DNA from: Citrobacter arsenatis
Lineage (GTDB): Bacteria > Pseudomonadota > Gammaproteobacteria > Enterobacterales > Enterobacteriaceae
Assembly (NCBI RefSeq): GCF_004353845.1
Contig: NZ_CP037864.1
Location: 3,782,001-3,846,000 of the forward strand
DNA: 64,000 nt
Reading direction: 5' to 3'
The position numbers and the translations under genes were made by a program. This document shows, one piece after another, positions 52,212-60,369 of this stretch; the stretch's first letter is position 1; the number at the start of each line of letters is the position of its first letter. A model generated the notes under the pieces. It had not been told where the DNA came from. It made no database searches and worked only from the letters and a program-made list of their open reading frames with translations.

Positions 52212-54062
52212 TTAAACCTCGTCCACGGAATGGCCTTTCAGCGCGCTACGGACGGATTTGTCCATGCGGCGAGCGGCGAATTCCTGGGTTTGTTTGTCTA
52301 CGTTTTTAATGGCTTGTTCTATCGCGTCAACATCGTCACCCTGTGCAACCTCGCTCAAGTGCGCGGCGGCGGTGTCGATAGCCTGACGTTCTGCGGCGCT
52401 TAACAGCGCGGCATCAGCGTTCAGCGCACCGGATAAACTTTCCAGTACGCGTGCCGCTTCGACTTTCTGTTCTGCCAACATACGGGCTTTAACGTCCTGC
52501 TCGGCAAAACTCATCGAATCCTGAATCATGGAGGCGATTTCACTGTCGGTAAGACCGTAGGACGGTTTAACCTGAATTGAGGACTCAACGCCGGTGGATT
52601 TCTCCATAGCGGTGACGCTCAACAACCCATCAGCATCTACCTGGAAGGTCACGCGGATATGCGCGCCGCCTGCCGGCAATGCCGGGATGCCGCGCAGCGC
52701 AAAACGCGCCAGTGAACGGCAGTCCTGCACCAGTTCACGTTCGCCTTGCATCACGTGAATGGACATCGCGGTTTGGCCATCTTTAAAGGTGGTAAAGTCC
52801 TGCGCACGCGCCACCGGGATAGTGGTGTTACGCGGGATCACTTTCTCCACCAGACCGCCCATGGTTTCCAGACCCAGGGACAGCGGGATAACGTCCAGCA
52901 GCAGCATTTCGCTGTCCGGTTTATTTCCGACCAGAATATCTGCCTGGATTGCCGCACCGATAGCGACCACTTTGTCCGGGTCGATAGAGGTCAGCGGCGT
53001 GCGGCCAAAAAATTCGCCTACGCGTTCACGTACCAGCGGCACGCGCGTTGAACCACCGACCATCACCACTTCCAGCACGTCCTGCGGCTCTACACCCGCA
53101 TCTTTCAGCGCGCGTCGGCAGGCCAGCAGCGTACGCTTGACCAGTGCGGAAATAAGTTCATTAAAGGTTTCTCGGGTGATTTCACCCTGCCATCCCGCCA
53201 CGTTAACCGTTACCGAATTGGCGTCGCTAAGCGCGATTTTCGCTGCAATCGCGGCATCCAGCAGTTCGCGCTGTACGCGGTTATCGCTGCGATCGGCCAC
53301 GCCCGCCTGCTCGCGAATGTAATCGGCCAGCAGATGGTCAAAGTCGTCGCCGCCGAGCGCGGAATCACCGCCGGTCGCCAGCACTTCAAACACGCCGCGA
53401 CTCAGGCGCAGAATGGAAATGTCAAAAGTCCCGCCGCCAAGATCGTAGACCGCAATCACGCCTTCCTGACCGGAGTCCAGACCATACGCGATCGCCGCAG
53501 CGGTAGGTTCGTTCAGCAGACGCAATACGTGCAGGCCCGCCAGACGCGCGGCGTCTTTGGTCCCCTGACGCTGCGCATCGTCAAAGTAAGCCGGAACGGT
53601 GATCACCACGCCGTCCAGTTCACCGGACAGCGATTCGGTTGCCCGTGCAGCCAGCGCTTTCAGAATATCAGCAGAGACGCGCACCGGATTAAGCAAACCG
53701 GCTGCGGTTTCAATCATCGGCAGGCCGTTTTCGCTCGCCTGGAACGTATAAGGTAAATGCGGGTAACGTACCTGAATATCCGCCAGAGAGCGGCCCATCA
53801 TGCGTTTTACCGAACTGACGGTGTTGGCCGTATCCAACGCGGCATTGGCGCGGGCATCGTAACCGACAGAGTAGCCCTGCTGCTGATAGTGAACCACTGA
53901 CGGCAACAGGTGGCGACCTTCATGGTCTGCCAGCGTTTCGGCCTGGCCGCTGCGTACGGTCGCAACCAGGGAGTTGGTAGTGCCTAAATCGATACCTACC
54001 GCCAGACGACGCTGGTGCGGTGCGGCGCTCAGACCAGGCTCACTAATTTGTAATAAGGCCAT
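52212..54062 (-). CDS. hscA: Fe-S assembly chaperone HscA (Hsp70 type)
   Basis: 616 residues, the E. coli length. The ATPase domain has VGIDLGTTNSLVA, VYDLGGGTFDISIL, GGDDFDHLLA and VMVGGSTRVP. The peptide-binding domain has VIPLSLGLETMGG, and a helical lid follows. It binds the LPPVK motif of IscU, which is intact in this window, and with HscB helps release the cluster to acceptor proteins. It begins 15 bases after hscB. Confidence 0.98.
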   Translation of the reverse strand: MALLQISEPGLSAAPHQRRLAVGIDLGTTNSLVATVRSGQAETLADHEGRHLLPSVVHYQQQGYSVGYDARANAALDTANTVSSVKRMMGRSLADIQVRYPHLPYTFQASENGLPMIETAAGLLNPVRVSADILKALAARATESLSGELDGVVITVPAYFDDAQRQGTKDAARLAGLHVLRLLNEPTAAAIAYGLDSGQEGVIAVYDLGGGTFDISILRLSRGVFEVLATGGDSALGGDDFDHLLADYIREQAGVADRSDNRVQRELLDAAIAAKIALSDANSVTVNVAGWQGEITRETFNELISALVKRTLLACRRALKDAGVEPQDVLEVVMVGGSTRVPLVRERVGEFFGRTPLTSIDPDKVVAIGAAIQADILVGNKPDSEMLLLDVIPLSLGLETMGGLVEKVIPRNTTIPVARAQDFTTFKDGQTAMSIHVMQGERELVQDCRSLARFALRGIPALPAGGAHIRVTFQVDADGLLSVTAMEKSTGVESSIQVKPSYGLTDSEIASMIQDSMSFAEQDVKARMLAEQKVEAARVLESLSGALNADAALLSAAERQAIDTAAAHLSEVAQGDDVDAIEQAIKNVDKQTQEFAARRMDKSVRSALKGHSVDEV

Positions 54063-54077
54063 TTTCGCTTCCGGAAA

Positions 54078-54593
54078 TTAAAAATCGAGCAGTTTTTCTT
54101 CGAGTTGTTCTGCACTGCTTCGCAGTTTATCGAGAAAACGTAGCTTACGCACGGTATCTGCCGCCGCGTCCCACGTCTCGCTATCCAGTTGTTCCACCAT
54201 CAGTTGATGGCGACTTTCAAACATTTTTTTCACGCGCTGGATAAAACTTTCCAGTCGCGATTCGTCTTTCGTCTGCTCGATCTCGTCAAGCTCTTCCCGC
54301 AGCTCCAGTTGCTCCATCAGGAACGCGGTATCACGCACTGTGTGCTGCTCATTGCGAATATCAAAGCCGTGTAAAGACAATAAGTATTCGGCGCGCATCA
54401 AAGGATGACGCAGCGTTTGCCAGGCCTGGTTGATAGTGGCGGACTGCGAAACCGCAGCAAGTTGTTCCGCCTGGGAACCGCTGGCGAATTTATCAGGATG
54501 ATACTGACGTTGTAGATCCTGAAAACGTAGGCTCAGCGCCTGAGTATCGAGCTGATAACGGGCCGGTAAGCCAAAGAGGGTGAAGTAGTCCAT
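54078..54593 (-). CDS. hscB: Fe-S assembly co-chaperone HscB (J-domain)
   Basis: 171 residues. The N-terminal J-domain (about 1-75) has the required HPDKF motif within LQRQYHPDKFASG. The C-terminal three-helix domain (FLMEQLELREELDEIEQ, FESRHQLMVEQLD) binds IscU. It brings IscU to HscA and stimulates its ATPase. It lies 76 bases after iscA, past a hairpin that divides the operon. Confidence 0.97.
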   Translation of the reverse strand: MDYFTLFGLPARYQLDTQALSLRFQDLQRQYHPDKFASGSQAEQLAAVSQSATINQAWQTLRHPLMRAEYLLSLHGFDIRNEQHTVRDTAFLMEQLELREELDEIEQTKDESRLESFIQRVKKMFESRHQLMVEQLDSETWDAAADTVRKLRFLDKLRSSAEQLEEKLLDF

Positions 54594-54621
54594 AACATTC
54601 TCAGGGGTAGCCTGTTAGAAC

Positions 54622-54655
54622 AAACCCCACACGTAGCAAAGCCACGGTGGGGTTT
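54622..54655 (-). terminator. Hairpin between iscA and hscB
   Basis: AAACCCCAC (54622-54630) and GTGGGGTTT (54647-54655) pair perfectly around a 16-base loop. On the minus strand the stem is followed by GTTC rather than a long U run. Partial termination here would make iscRSUA more abundant than hscBA-fdx. Confidence 0.65.
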
Positions 54656-54669
54656 TCGGGTGACGCACG

Positions 54670-54993
54670 TTACACGTGGAAGCTTTCGCCGCATCCACAT
54701 TCGTCTTTCACGTTCGGGTTAGTGAACTTAAACCCTTCGTTCAGACCTTCTTTGACGAAGTCTAACTGCGTACCGTCGAGGAATTGCAGGCTCTTACCGT
54801 CGATCACGACTTTTACGCCTTTGTCTTCAAACACGGTATCTTCAGCCGCCGGCTCGTCAACAAATTCCAGTACATAGGCCATACCTGAGCAGCCGGAGGT
54901 TCTCACGCCCAGACGCAGACCAAACCCTTTACCGCGGTTTGCCAGGAAGGTATTTACACGCGCTGCTGCACTGTCGCTTAAGGTAATCGACAT
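54670..54993 (-). CDS. iscA: A-type iron-sulfur carrier IscA
   Basis: 107 residues, the E. coli length. The three family cysteines are present: one in RTSGCSGMAY (about 35) and two in the C-terminal DECGCGESF (99 and 101). It carries iron or clusters from IscU to target apoproteins, notably [4Fe-4S] enzymes. It begins 20 bases after iscU. Confidence 0.97.
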   Translation of the reverse strand: MSITLSDSAAARVNTFLANRGKGFGLRLGVRTSGCSGMAYVLEFVDEPAAEDTVFEDKGVKVVIDGKSLQFLDGTQLDFVKEGLNEGFKFTNPNVKDECGCGESFHV

Positions 54994-55013
54994 AATAAAA
55001 CCTCAACTCTTAA

Positions 55014-55400
55014 TTATTTTGCTTCACGTTTGCTTTTGTAATCCGCAATCGCGGCTTTAATCGCGTCTTCAGCCAGAATAGAGCAGTGAATTTTCACCGG
55101 TGGCAGTTCAAGCTCGTCTGCGATATCGGTGTTTTTAATCGCCTGTGCTTCATCCAGAGATTTCCCTTTTACCCATTCGGTAACCAGAGAGCTGGAGGCA
55201 ATAGCAGAACCGCAGCCGTAAGTCTTGAAACGCGCGTCTTCAATGATACCCTCATTGTTGACTTTGATCTGCAACTTCATCACGTCGCCACAGGCCGGTG
55301 CACCCACCATGCCGCTGCCCACGTTCTCGTCGCTGTTGTCAAAAGAGCCCACGTTACGTGGATTCTCGTAATGATCGATTACTTTTTCGCTGTAAGCCAT
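55014..55400 (-). CDS. iscU: Fe-S cluster scaffold IscU
   Basis: 128 residues, as in E. coli. The ligand cysteines are all there: GAPACGDV (37), TYGCGSAIAS (63) and KIHCSILAED (106), with the conserved Asp in ACGDV and His before the last Cys. The LPPVK motif for HscA binding directly precedes KIHC. It receives sulfur from IscS and builds [2Fe-2S] clusters. It begins 26 bases after iscS. Confidence 0.98.
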   Translation of the reverse strand: MAYSEKVIDHYENPRNVGSFDNSDENVGSGMVGAPACGDVMKLQIKVNNEGIIEDARFKTYGCGSAIASSSLVTEWVKGKSLDEAQAIKNTDIADELELPPVKIHCSILAEDAIKAAIADYKSKREAK

Positions 55401-55426
55401 GATGAATTCTCCTTATCGGTGCCGAA

Positions 55427-56641
55427 TTAGTGATGTGACCATTCAATACTGTTCAGATCCACGCCCTGTTTGAACATTTCCCACAGTGGAGAAAGGTCGC
55501 GCAGACGGCCAATGGAGTTGCGAACCAGATTGATGGCGTAGTCAATCTCTTCTTCGGTAGTGAAACGACCTAAAGAGAAACGAATTGAGCTGTGTGCCAG
55601 CTCGTCGGTCATCCCCAGCGCGCGCAGCACGTAGGATGGCTCCAGGCTTGCAGAAGTACATGCAGAACCGGAGGATACAGCCAGGTCTTTCAGCGCCATA
55701 ATCAGCGACTCGCCTTCAACAAAGTTGAAGCTGACGTTGAGAATGTTCGGTGCGCCCTGCTCGAGGTCACCATTGAGGTACACCTCTTCCATATCTTTCA
55801 CGCCGTTCCACAGACGGTTACGCAGGCTGCGCAGGCGCGCCATCTCGGTTTCCATCTCTTCTTTCGCGATACGGTAAGCTTCACCCATACCGACGATCTG
55901 GTGCACAGGCAAAGTACCGGAACGCATGCCGCGCTCGTGACCGCCGCCATGCATCTGCGCTTCAATACGAATACGCGGTTTACGACGAACGTACAGCGCG
56001 CCGATACCCTTCGGACCATAAATTTTGTGACCGGAGAAGGACATCAGGTCAACTTTCAGCTGGCTCAGGTCGATAGGCAGTTTGCCCACGCTCTGGGTCG
56101 CATCAACGTGATAAATGATGCCGCGCGCACGGCACATTTCGCCGATAGTCGCGATATCCTGCACCACGCCGATTTCGTTGTTCACGTGCATGATGGACAC
56201 GAGGATGGTGTCGTCACGCATTGCCGCTTCAAGTTCTTTCAGGTCGATAATGCCGTTGCGCTGCGGGGCGAGGTAGGTGACTTCGAACCCTTCACGCTCC
56301 AGCTGACGACAGGTATCCAGCACGGCTTTGTGTTCGGTTTTGCTGGTGATGATGTGCTTGCCTTTTTTCTGATAAAAGTTGGCTGCACCTTTAATCGCCA
56401 GGTTATCGGATTCAGTCGCACCGGAAGTAAAGACGATTTCACGCGGGTCAGCGCCCACGAGGTCGGCAATCTGGTTACGGGCGATATCTACCGCCTCTTC
56501 AGCCTGCCAGCCGAAACGGTGTGAACGAGACGCTGGGTTACCAAAGTTTCCGTCCAGGGTCAGACACTGCATCATTTTCTCGGCAACACGCGGGTCCACC
56601 GGCGTGGTTGCGGAGTAGTCGAGATAGATCGGTAATTTCAT
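55427..56641 (-). CDS. iscS: Cysteine desulfurase IscS
   Basis: 404 residues from ATG 56641 (MKLPIYLDYSATTPVDPR), the E. coli length; the extra 7 codons of the longer frame are not used by the family. It is a PLP enzyme taking sulfur from cysteine as a persulfide for IscU, ThiI and TusA. The PLP lysine is in SFSGHKIYGPKG, and the mobile active Cys is in SSGSACTSASLEPSYV (about 328). It follows iscR after a 184-base structured gap. Confidence 0.98.
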   Translation of the reverse strand: MKLPIYLDYSATTPVDPRVAEKMMQCLTLDGNFGNPASRSHRFGWQAEEAVDIARNQIADLVGADPREIVFTSGATESDNLAIKGAANFYQKKGKHIITSKTEHKAVLDTCRQLEREGFEVTYLAPQRNGIIDLKELEAAMRDDTILVSIMHVNNEIGVVQDIATIGEMCRARGIIYHVDATQSVGKLPIDLSQLKVDLMSFSGHKIYGPKGIGALYVRRKPRIRIEAQMHGGGHERGMRSGTLPVHQIVGMGEAYRIAKEEMETEMARLRSLRNRLWNGVKDMEEVYLNGDLEQGAPNILNVSFNFVEGESLIMALKDLAVSSGSACTSASLEPSYVLRALGMTDELAHSSIRFSLGRFTTEEEIDYAINLVRNSIGRLRDLSPLWEMFKQGVDLNSIEWSHH

Positions 56642-56825
56642 TGCTCTATAAACTCCGTACATCGCTTCAATGCAAGGAGTCAGGCAATCGGCTGGATGTA
56701 CGACCGAGTTAACGGGGCGTCGAACACCCCGGCCTGACTCTAATATCTTATTATCTTTGCCCTAAATAGTTCGTGTTGCAGCAAGTGCGGCCAACGCAGT
56801 TGCTGCACGAAATATAACGGACAAA
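56642..56825 (-). promoter_or_regulatory. Structured iscR-iscS intercistronic region (RyhB-type control)
   Basis: The gap holds a strong outer stem GAGTCAGGC (56677-56685) with GCCTGACTC (56732-56740), and inside it an inner GGGGCGT/ACACCCC hairpin. In E. coli the RyhB small RNA pairs near the iscS ribosome site and causes decay of iscSUA while the hairpin protects iscR. The same layout is seen here. The pairing itself is inferred; RyhB is not in this window. Confidence 0.55.
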
Positions 56826-57317
56826 TTATGCGCGTAACTTAACGTCAATCGCGTCTTGAGCACGATTAGTGCGTGGAGCGTCATGCGTGTGCTGGCGACC
56901 AGACACATCCAGGACTTCCTGATTATTCACCAGCTCGCCCAACGTAATGTTGTTGAGGAAACCAGTCAGACGATCGCTCAGATCGCGCCACAGCGCGTGG
57001 GTCAGGCACTTATCGCCGCCCTGACAACCGCCTTTGCCCTGGCAACGGGTCGCATCTACAGACTCGTCAACGGCGCTAATCACTTCACCTACTGCGATGC
57101 TGCCGGCATCTTTACCCAGCAAGTACCCGCCGCCTGGTCCACGAACGCTGGAAACCAGACCGTTTTTACGCAAACGGGAAAACAGCTGCTCCAGATATGA
57201 CAGGGAAATTCCCTGACGTTCAGAAATATCAGCCAACGGTACCGGGCCCGTTTCGGAGTTGAGCGCAACGTCCAACATTGCGGTCACGGCATAACGCCCT
57301 TTTGATGTCAGTCTCAT
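56826..57317 (-). CDS. iscR: Fe-S cluster regulator IscR
   Basis: 163 residues, an Rrf2-family winged helix. The DNA-binding part (about 1-60) has MRLTSKGRYAVTAML and ISLSYLEQLFSRLRKNGLV. The cluster ligands Cys92, Cys98, Cys104 and His107 are all present in RCQGKGGCQGGDKCLTH. In its [2Fe-2S] form it represses its own operon. The two matching operator sites lie 83-132 bases upstream. The C-terminal tail has a one-residue insertion (PRTNRAQDAI) relative to E. coli. Confidence 0.97.
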   Translation of the reverse strand: MRLTSKGRYAVTAMLDVALNSETGPVPLADISERQGISLSYLEQLFSRLRKNGLVSSVRGPGGGYLLGKDAGSIAVGEVISAVDESVDATRCQGKGGCQGGDKCLTHALWRDLSDRLTGFLNNITLGELVNNQEVLDVSGRQHTHDAPRTNRAQDAIDVKLRA

Positions 57318-57399
57318 GTCTTACTTAGCCTCAAACTCGCCCCTGCCCGGGGTTTTTTATTGTAAAATGGGGGTATTGCATAGCAGGGGCAAGTCTGAC

Positions 57400-57424
57400 A
57401 TTCCCGACTAAATCAGTCAACTAT
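57400..57424 (-). promoter_or_regulatory. IscR type 1 operator, proximal
   Basis: On the minus strand ATAGTTGACTGATTTAGTCG followed by GGAAT fits the type 1 consensus ATASYYGACTRWWWYAGTCRRSTAT with deviations only at the last few bases. It lies 83 bases upstream of iscR at the expected promoter position. Confidence 0.75.
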
Positions 57425-57425
57425 T

Positions 57426-57449
57426 TACTTGACTAATTTAGTCAGGTAT
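57426..57449 (-). promoter_or_regulatory. IscR type 1 operator, distal
   Basis: On the minus strand ATACCTGACTAAATTAGTCA followed by AGTA is a nearly full match to the type 1 IscR consensus, with a near-perfect GACTAAATTAGTC palindrome. It is one base away from the proximal site, so two dimers would bind side by side. Confidence 0.78.
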
Positions 57450-57474
57450 TTGACGTTCCGTGCGGTATTCGTTT

Positions 57475-57546
57475 GCCGGATGCGCTTCGCTTATCCGGCC
57501 TACTGGCCGCACGATTCGTAGGCCGGATAAGCGAAGCACATCCTGC
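57475..57546. repeat. REP pair (BIME) between iscR and trmJ
   Basis: GCCGGATGCGCTTCGCTTAT with CCGGCCTAC (57475-57503) and the inverted copy GTAGGCCGGATAAGCGAAGC with ACATCCTGCA (57518-57546) form a head-to-head BIME between the trmJ stop and the isc promoter. Confidence 0.88.
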
Positions 57547-57556
57547 ATTAGCACAG

Positions 57557-58288
57557 TTACTTGCTCTTATTCTGCTGTTCGATTGAAGCTAAAATCCCGC
57601 GCAGAATGTTCAGCTCCTGGCTCTCAGGTCGCGCGCGCGTGAACAGACGACGCAGCTTGTTCATCACCTGCCCCGGGTGCCCTTCGCGGATAAAACCGGT
57701 CGACAACAACGTTTGTTCCAGATGACCATAAAAGCGCTCTAAATCATCAACCAGCGGATACTCAGCTTCTTCGTAAGCTGCGATCTTGTCGCTTTCCTGC
57801 GTTGCCAGCCAGGCCATGCGCACTTCATAAGAGATGACCTGCACCGCCATAGCCAGGTTGAGCGAACTGTATTCCGGGTTCGCGGCAATGGCGACGTGGT
57901 AATGGCACTTCTGCAACTCTTCGTTGGTCAGGCCAACGCGTTCACGGCCAAACACCAGCGCCACCGGCGAGTTCGTCGCTTCAGAGACGCTTTTTAAACC
58001 GCATTCACGCGGATCCAGCATCGGCCACGGCAATGTGCGAGAGCGCGCGCTGGTACCTACCACCAGACTACAACCCGCCAGTGCTTCATCAAGCGTGTCG
58101 ACGATCTGCGCGCTGCCGATCACATCGCTGGCGCCTGCCGCCAGGGCGATGGCCTGGGAGTCCGGTTTTACCAGCGGATTTACCAGCCACAGATTGGTTA
58201 AACCCATGGTTTTCATTGCGCGGGCCACAGAGCCCATGTTGCCAGTGTGAGAGGTTTCCACCAGCACGATTCGAATATTTTGCAGCAT
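57557..58288 (-). CDS. trmJ: tRNA (Cm32/Um32) 2'-O-methyltransferase TrmJ
   Basis: 243 residues (E. coli 246; the C-terminus is a little shorter). It is a SpoU/SPOUT-family knotted methyltransferase with LVETSHTGNMGSVARAMKTMG at the N-terminus, the SAM-binding LVFGRERVGLTNEEL and YSSLNLAMAVQVISYE. It methylates the ribose of residue 32 in several tRNAs. It starts 118 bases from the divergent suhB and lies upstream of the isc operon on the same strand. Confidence 0.96.
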   Translation of the reverse strand: MLQNIRIVLVETSHTGNMGSVARAMKTMGLTNLWLVNPLVKPDSQAIALAAGASDVIGSAQIVDTLDEALAGCSLVVGTSARSRTLPWPMLDPRECGLKSVSEATNSPVALVFGRERVGLTNEELQKCHYHVAIAANPEYSSLNLAMAVQVISYEVRMAWLATQESDKIAAYEEAEYPLVDDLERFYGHLEQTLLSTGFIREGHPGQVMNKLRRLFTRARPESQELNILRGILASIEQQNKSK

Positions 58289-58406
58289 TGTATTTCTTCG
58301 GCTAAAGATTATTCGGGCATATTACCATAAAACGAAGACATATTCCGAACTCGCTGCTATACTCTGCGCCGTTTTCCCGTTCTTTAACATCCAGTGAGAG
58401 AGACCG

Positions 58407-59210
58407 ATGCATCCGATGCTGACCATCGCCGTGCGCGCAGCGCGCAAGGCGGGTAATGTAATTGCCAAACACTACGAAACACCAGACTCTGTAGAAACCA
58501 GCCAGAAAGGCAGCAATGATTTCGTGACTAACGTCGATAAAGCCGCCGAAGCGATTATTATCGAAACTATTCGCAAATCTTACCCTCAGCACACCATCAT
58601 CACCGAAGAAAGCGGTGAACACGCTGGTGAAGATCAGGATGTTCAATGGGTTATCGATCCACTGGATGGCACCACCAACTTCGTAAAACGTCTGCCGCAC
58701 TTCGCGGTTTCCATCGCGGTACGCATTAAAGGCCGTACTGAAGTCGCTGTTGTTTACGATCCAATGCGTAACGAACTGTTCACCGCCACCCGCGGCCAGG
58801 GCGCACAGCTGAACGGCTACCGTCTGCGTGGCAGCACCGCCCGCGATCTGGACGGCACCATCATCGCTACCGGTTTCCCGTTCAAAGCGAAACAGCACGC
58901 AGCCTCTTACATGAAAATTCTTGGCAAGATGTTTACCGAGTGCGCTGACTTCCGCCGCACCGGCTCTGCGGCGCTGGATCTGGCATATGTTGCCGCTGCG
59001 CGCGTTGACGGCTACTTCGAAATTGGTCTGAAACCATGGGATTTTGCCGCAGGTGAGCTGATTGCTCGTGAAGCTGGCGCACTGGTTTGTGACTTCACCG
59101 GCGGTCATAACTATCTGGCGACCGGCAACATCGTTGCAGGTAACCCGCGCGTAGTGAAAGCCATGCTGGCGAACATGCGTGACGAACTGAGCGACGCGCT
59201 GAAGCGTTAA
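58407..59210 (+). CDS. suhB: Inositol-1-monophosphatase / Nus factor SuhB
   Basis: 267 residues, the E. coli length. The metal-binding motifs of the family are intact: GSNDFVTNVDKAAE, ITEESGEH, VIDPLDGTTNF and the C-terminal LKPWDFAAGELIAREAG. It hydrolyses inositol 1-phosphate in vitro. In E. coli it also works as part of the rRNA transcription antitermination complex. Agag-type ribosome sequence GTGAGAGAG lies just before the ATG. Its last 7 codons are duplicated 75 bases downstream. Confidence 0.97.
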   Translation: MHPMLTIAVRAARKAGNVIAKHYETPDSVETSQKGSNDFVTNVDKAAEAIIIETIRKSYPQHTIITEESGEHAGEDQDVQWVIDPLDGTTNFVKRLPHFAVSIAVRIKGRTEVAVVYDPMRNELFTATRGQGAQLNGYRLRGSTARDLDGTIIATGFPFKAKQHAASYMKILGKMFTECADFRRTGSAALDLAYVAAARVDGYFEIGLKPWDFAAGELIAREAGALVCDFTGGHNYLATGNIVAGNPRVVKAMLANMRDELSDALKR

Positions 59211-59221
59211 TCTGCTGTGGT

Positions 59222-59370
59222 GCCGGATGCGACGCTTTCGCATCTTATCCAGCCTACAATTCTGAGCGACGCGCTGAAGCGCTAATCGTTGATGCCGGAT
59301 GGCGGCTAGCGCCTTATCCGGCCTACCAGGGAAGTTCCCCGTAGGCCTGATAAGCGAAGCGCCATCAGGC
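59222..59370. repeat. REP cluster of three after suhB
   Basis: Three units: GCCGGATGCGACG...TTATCCAGCCTAC (59222-59257), GCCGGATGGCGGC...TTATCCGGCCTAC (59294-59326) and the inverted GTAGGCCTGATAAG...GCCATCAGGC (59341-59370). They fill the convergent gap between suhB and the nickel transporter gene. Confidence 0.88.
59262..59287 (+). repeat. Duplicate of the suhB 3' end
   Basis: CTGAGCGACGCGCTGAAGCG followed by CTAATC repeats the suhB terminus at 59187-59212 with one mismatch (T to C in the fifth-last base). The copy lies exactly 75 bases downstream, between two REP units, and encodes LSDALKR-stop again but without the gene. It looks like a tandem duplication of suhB tail plus REP. Confidence 0.9.
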
Positions 59371-59388
59371 ATTCATCCTACAACAGTG

Positions 59389-60369
59389 CTAAAGCGGTCT
59401 TATCCCTCGCCCTACCGGCACGGCGCTCATCCACATCACAATCGCAGCAGCAATCAGCACCGCGCCACCGGCTAATGCCAGCGTTGTCCAGCCAATCTGT
59501 CGCCACAGCACCGGCGCTTTATGCCCGCTAAGTCTCACCGCCAGCGAGCGGAAACTGTGTACCAGCACAGCCAGTGACGTAATCGTCAAAGAAGTTCCTG
59601 CCGCCATCGCCAGCGCCGACGCCATGCCCCAGCTAAAAACGCCAACCACTTTACTAAATAGTAAGACCATGATTGCCCCCGAGCACGGGCGCATTCCCAT
59701 AGACAAAACGATCATCAGCCGGGCGCGCCAGTCATCACCGCTTTGCAACTGTTGAGGGTCCGGCACATGCTGATGCCCACAGCCGCAACCCTCGTGATGC
59801 GCATGATGTGGCGTGAAGGCGGTAAATTTCGGGCGGTGCAGCAGTTGGCGCAATTTCTTCAGCGCACGGACGCACAGTAAAACGCCCAATACGCCAACCA
59901 ACGCATAACTCCCTTTCTCCAGCCAGAAACTGCTCATATGTAGCTGTCGTGCAGGCAACTGCAAGACGCTGAGCACCACAACCACCAGCCCAATGGCGAC
60001 CAGTCCTTGTAATAACGATGAGGCGAGCGTCAGGCCAATACTCGACTTCAGCTTCGAGGGATGCGTTGCAAGCCAGGTGGTAATAACGACTTTTCCATGT
60101 CCCGGCCCCAGCGCATGCAGGACGCCGTAGAGAAAACTAAACAGTAGCAGCGATCCTCCGGCCTGCGTCGGGTTGGCGGCAACTGCTTTCAGCAACCCGC
60201 TCATCTGCTGGTTAACCTCACGCTGCCAGACGATACTTTTCATCATCACCTGCGGCCAGGTCTGCCATAGCCACAGTACGCCGCCTGCAGCCAGCAGTAA
60301 AAACACCGCCAGCGGCCACAGCGTGAGCCAACGGCGTCTGGCTGCGCGTTGTTGATAAACTACTGACAT
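59389..60369 (-). CDS. NicO-family nickel/cobalt transporter
   Basis: 326 residues. There are about six or seven membrane helices with the family motifs LHALGPGHGKVVITTWLATH (His-x4-HGK) and LSMGMRPCSGAIMVLLFSKVVG. A His-rich loop HHAHHEGCGCGHQH lies between helices near residue 190. The family includes both nickel/cobalt importers and RcnA-type exporters; sequence alone does not settle the direction. Its ATG overlaps the stop of the DUF1007 gene by 10 bases, so they are coupled. Confidence 0.87.
   Translation of the reverse strand: MSVVYQQRAARRRWLTLWPLAVFLLLAAGGVLWLWQTWPQVMMKSIVWQREVNQQMSGLLKAVAANPTQAGGSLLLFSFLYGVLHALGPGHGKVVITTWLATHPSKLKSSIGLTLASSLLQGLVAIGLVVVVLSVLQLPARQLHMSSFWLEKGSYALVGVLGVLLCVRALKKLRQLLHRPKFTAFTPHHAHHEGCGCGHQHVPDPQQLQSGDDWRARLMIVLSMGMRPCSGAIMVLLFSKVVGVFSWGMASALAMAAGTSLTITSLAVLVHSFRSLAVRLSGHKAPVLWRQIGWTTLALAGGAVLIAAAIVMWMSAVPVGRGIRPL

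Noticed and set aside
58302..59372. 356-codon open frame on - over suhB and the REP cluster
   Set aside because: suhB on + is certain; this frame is its mirror and runs through repeats.
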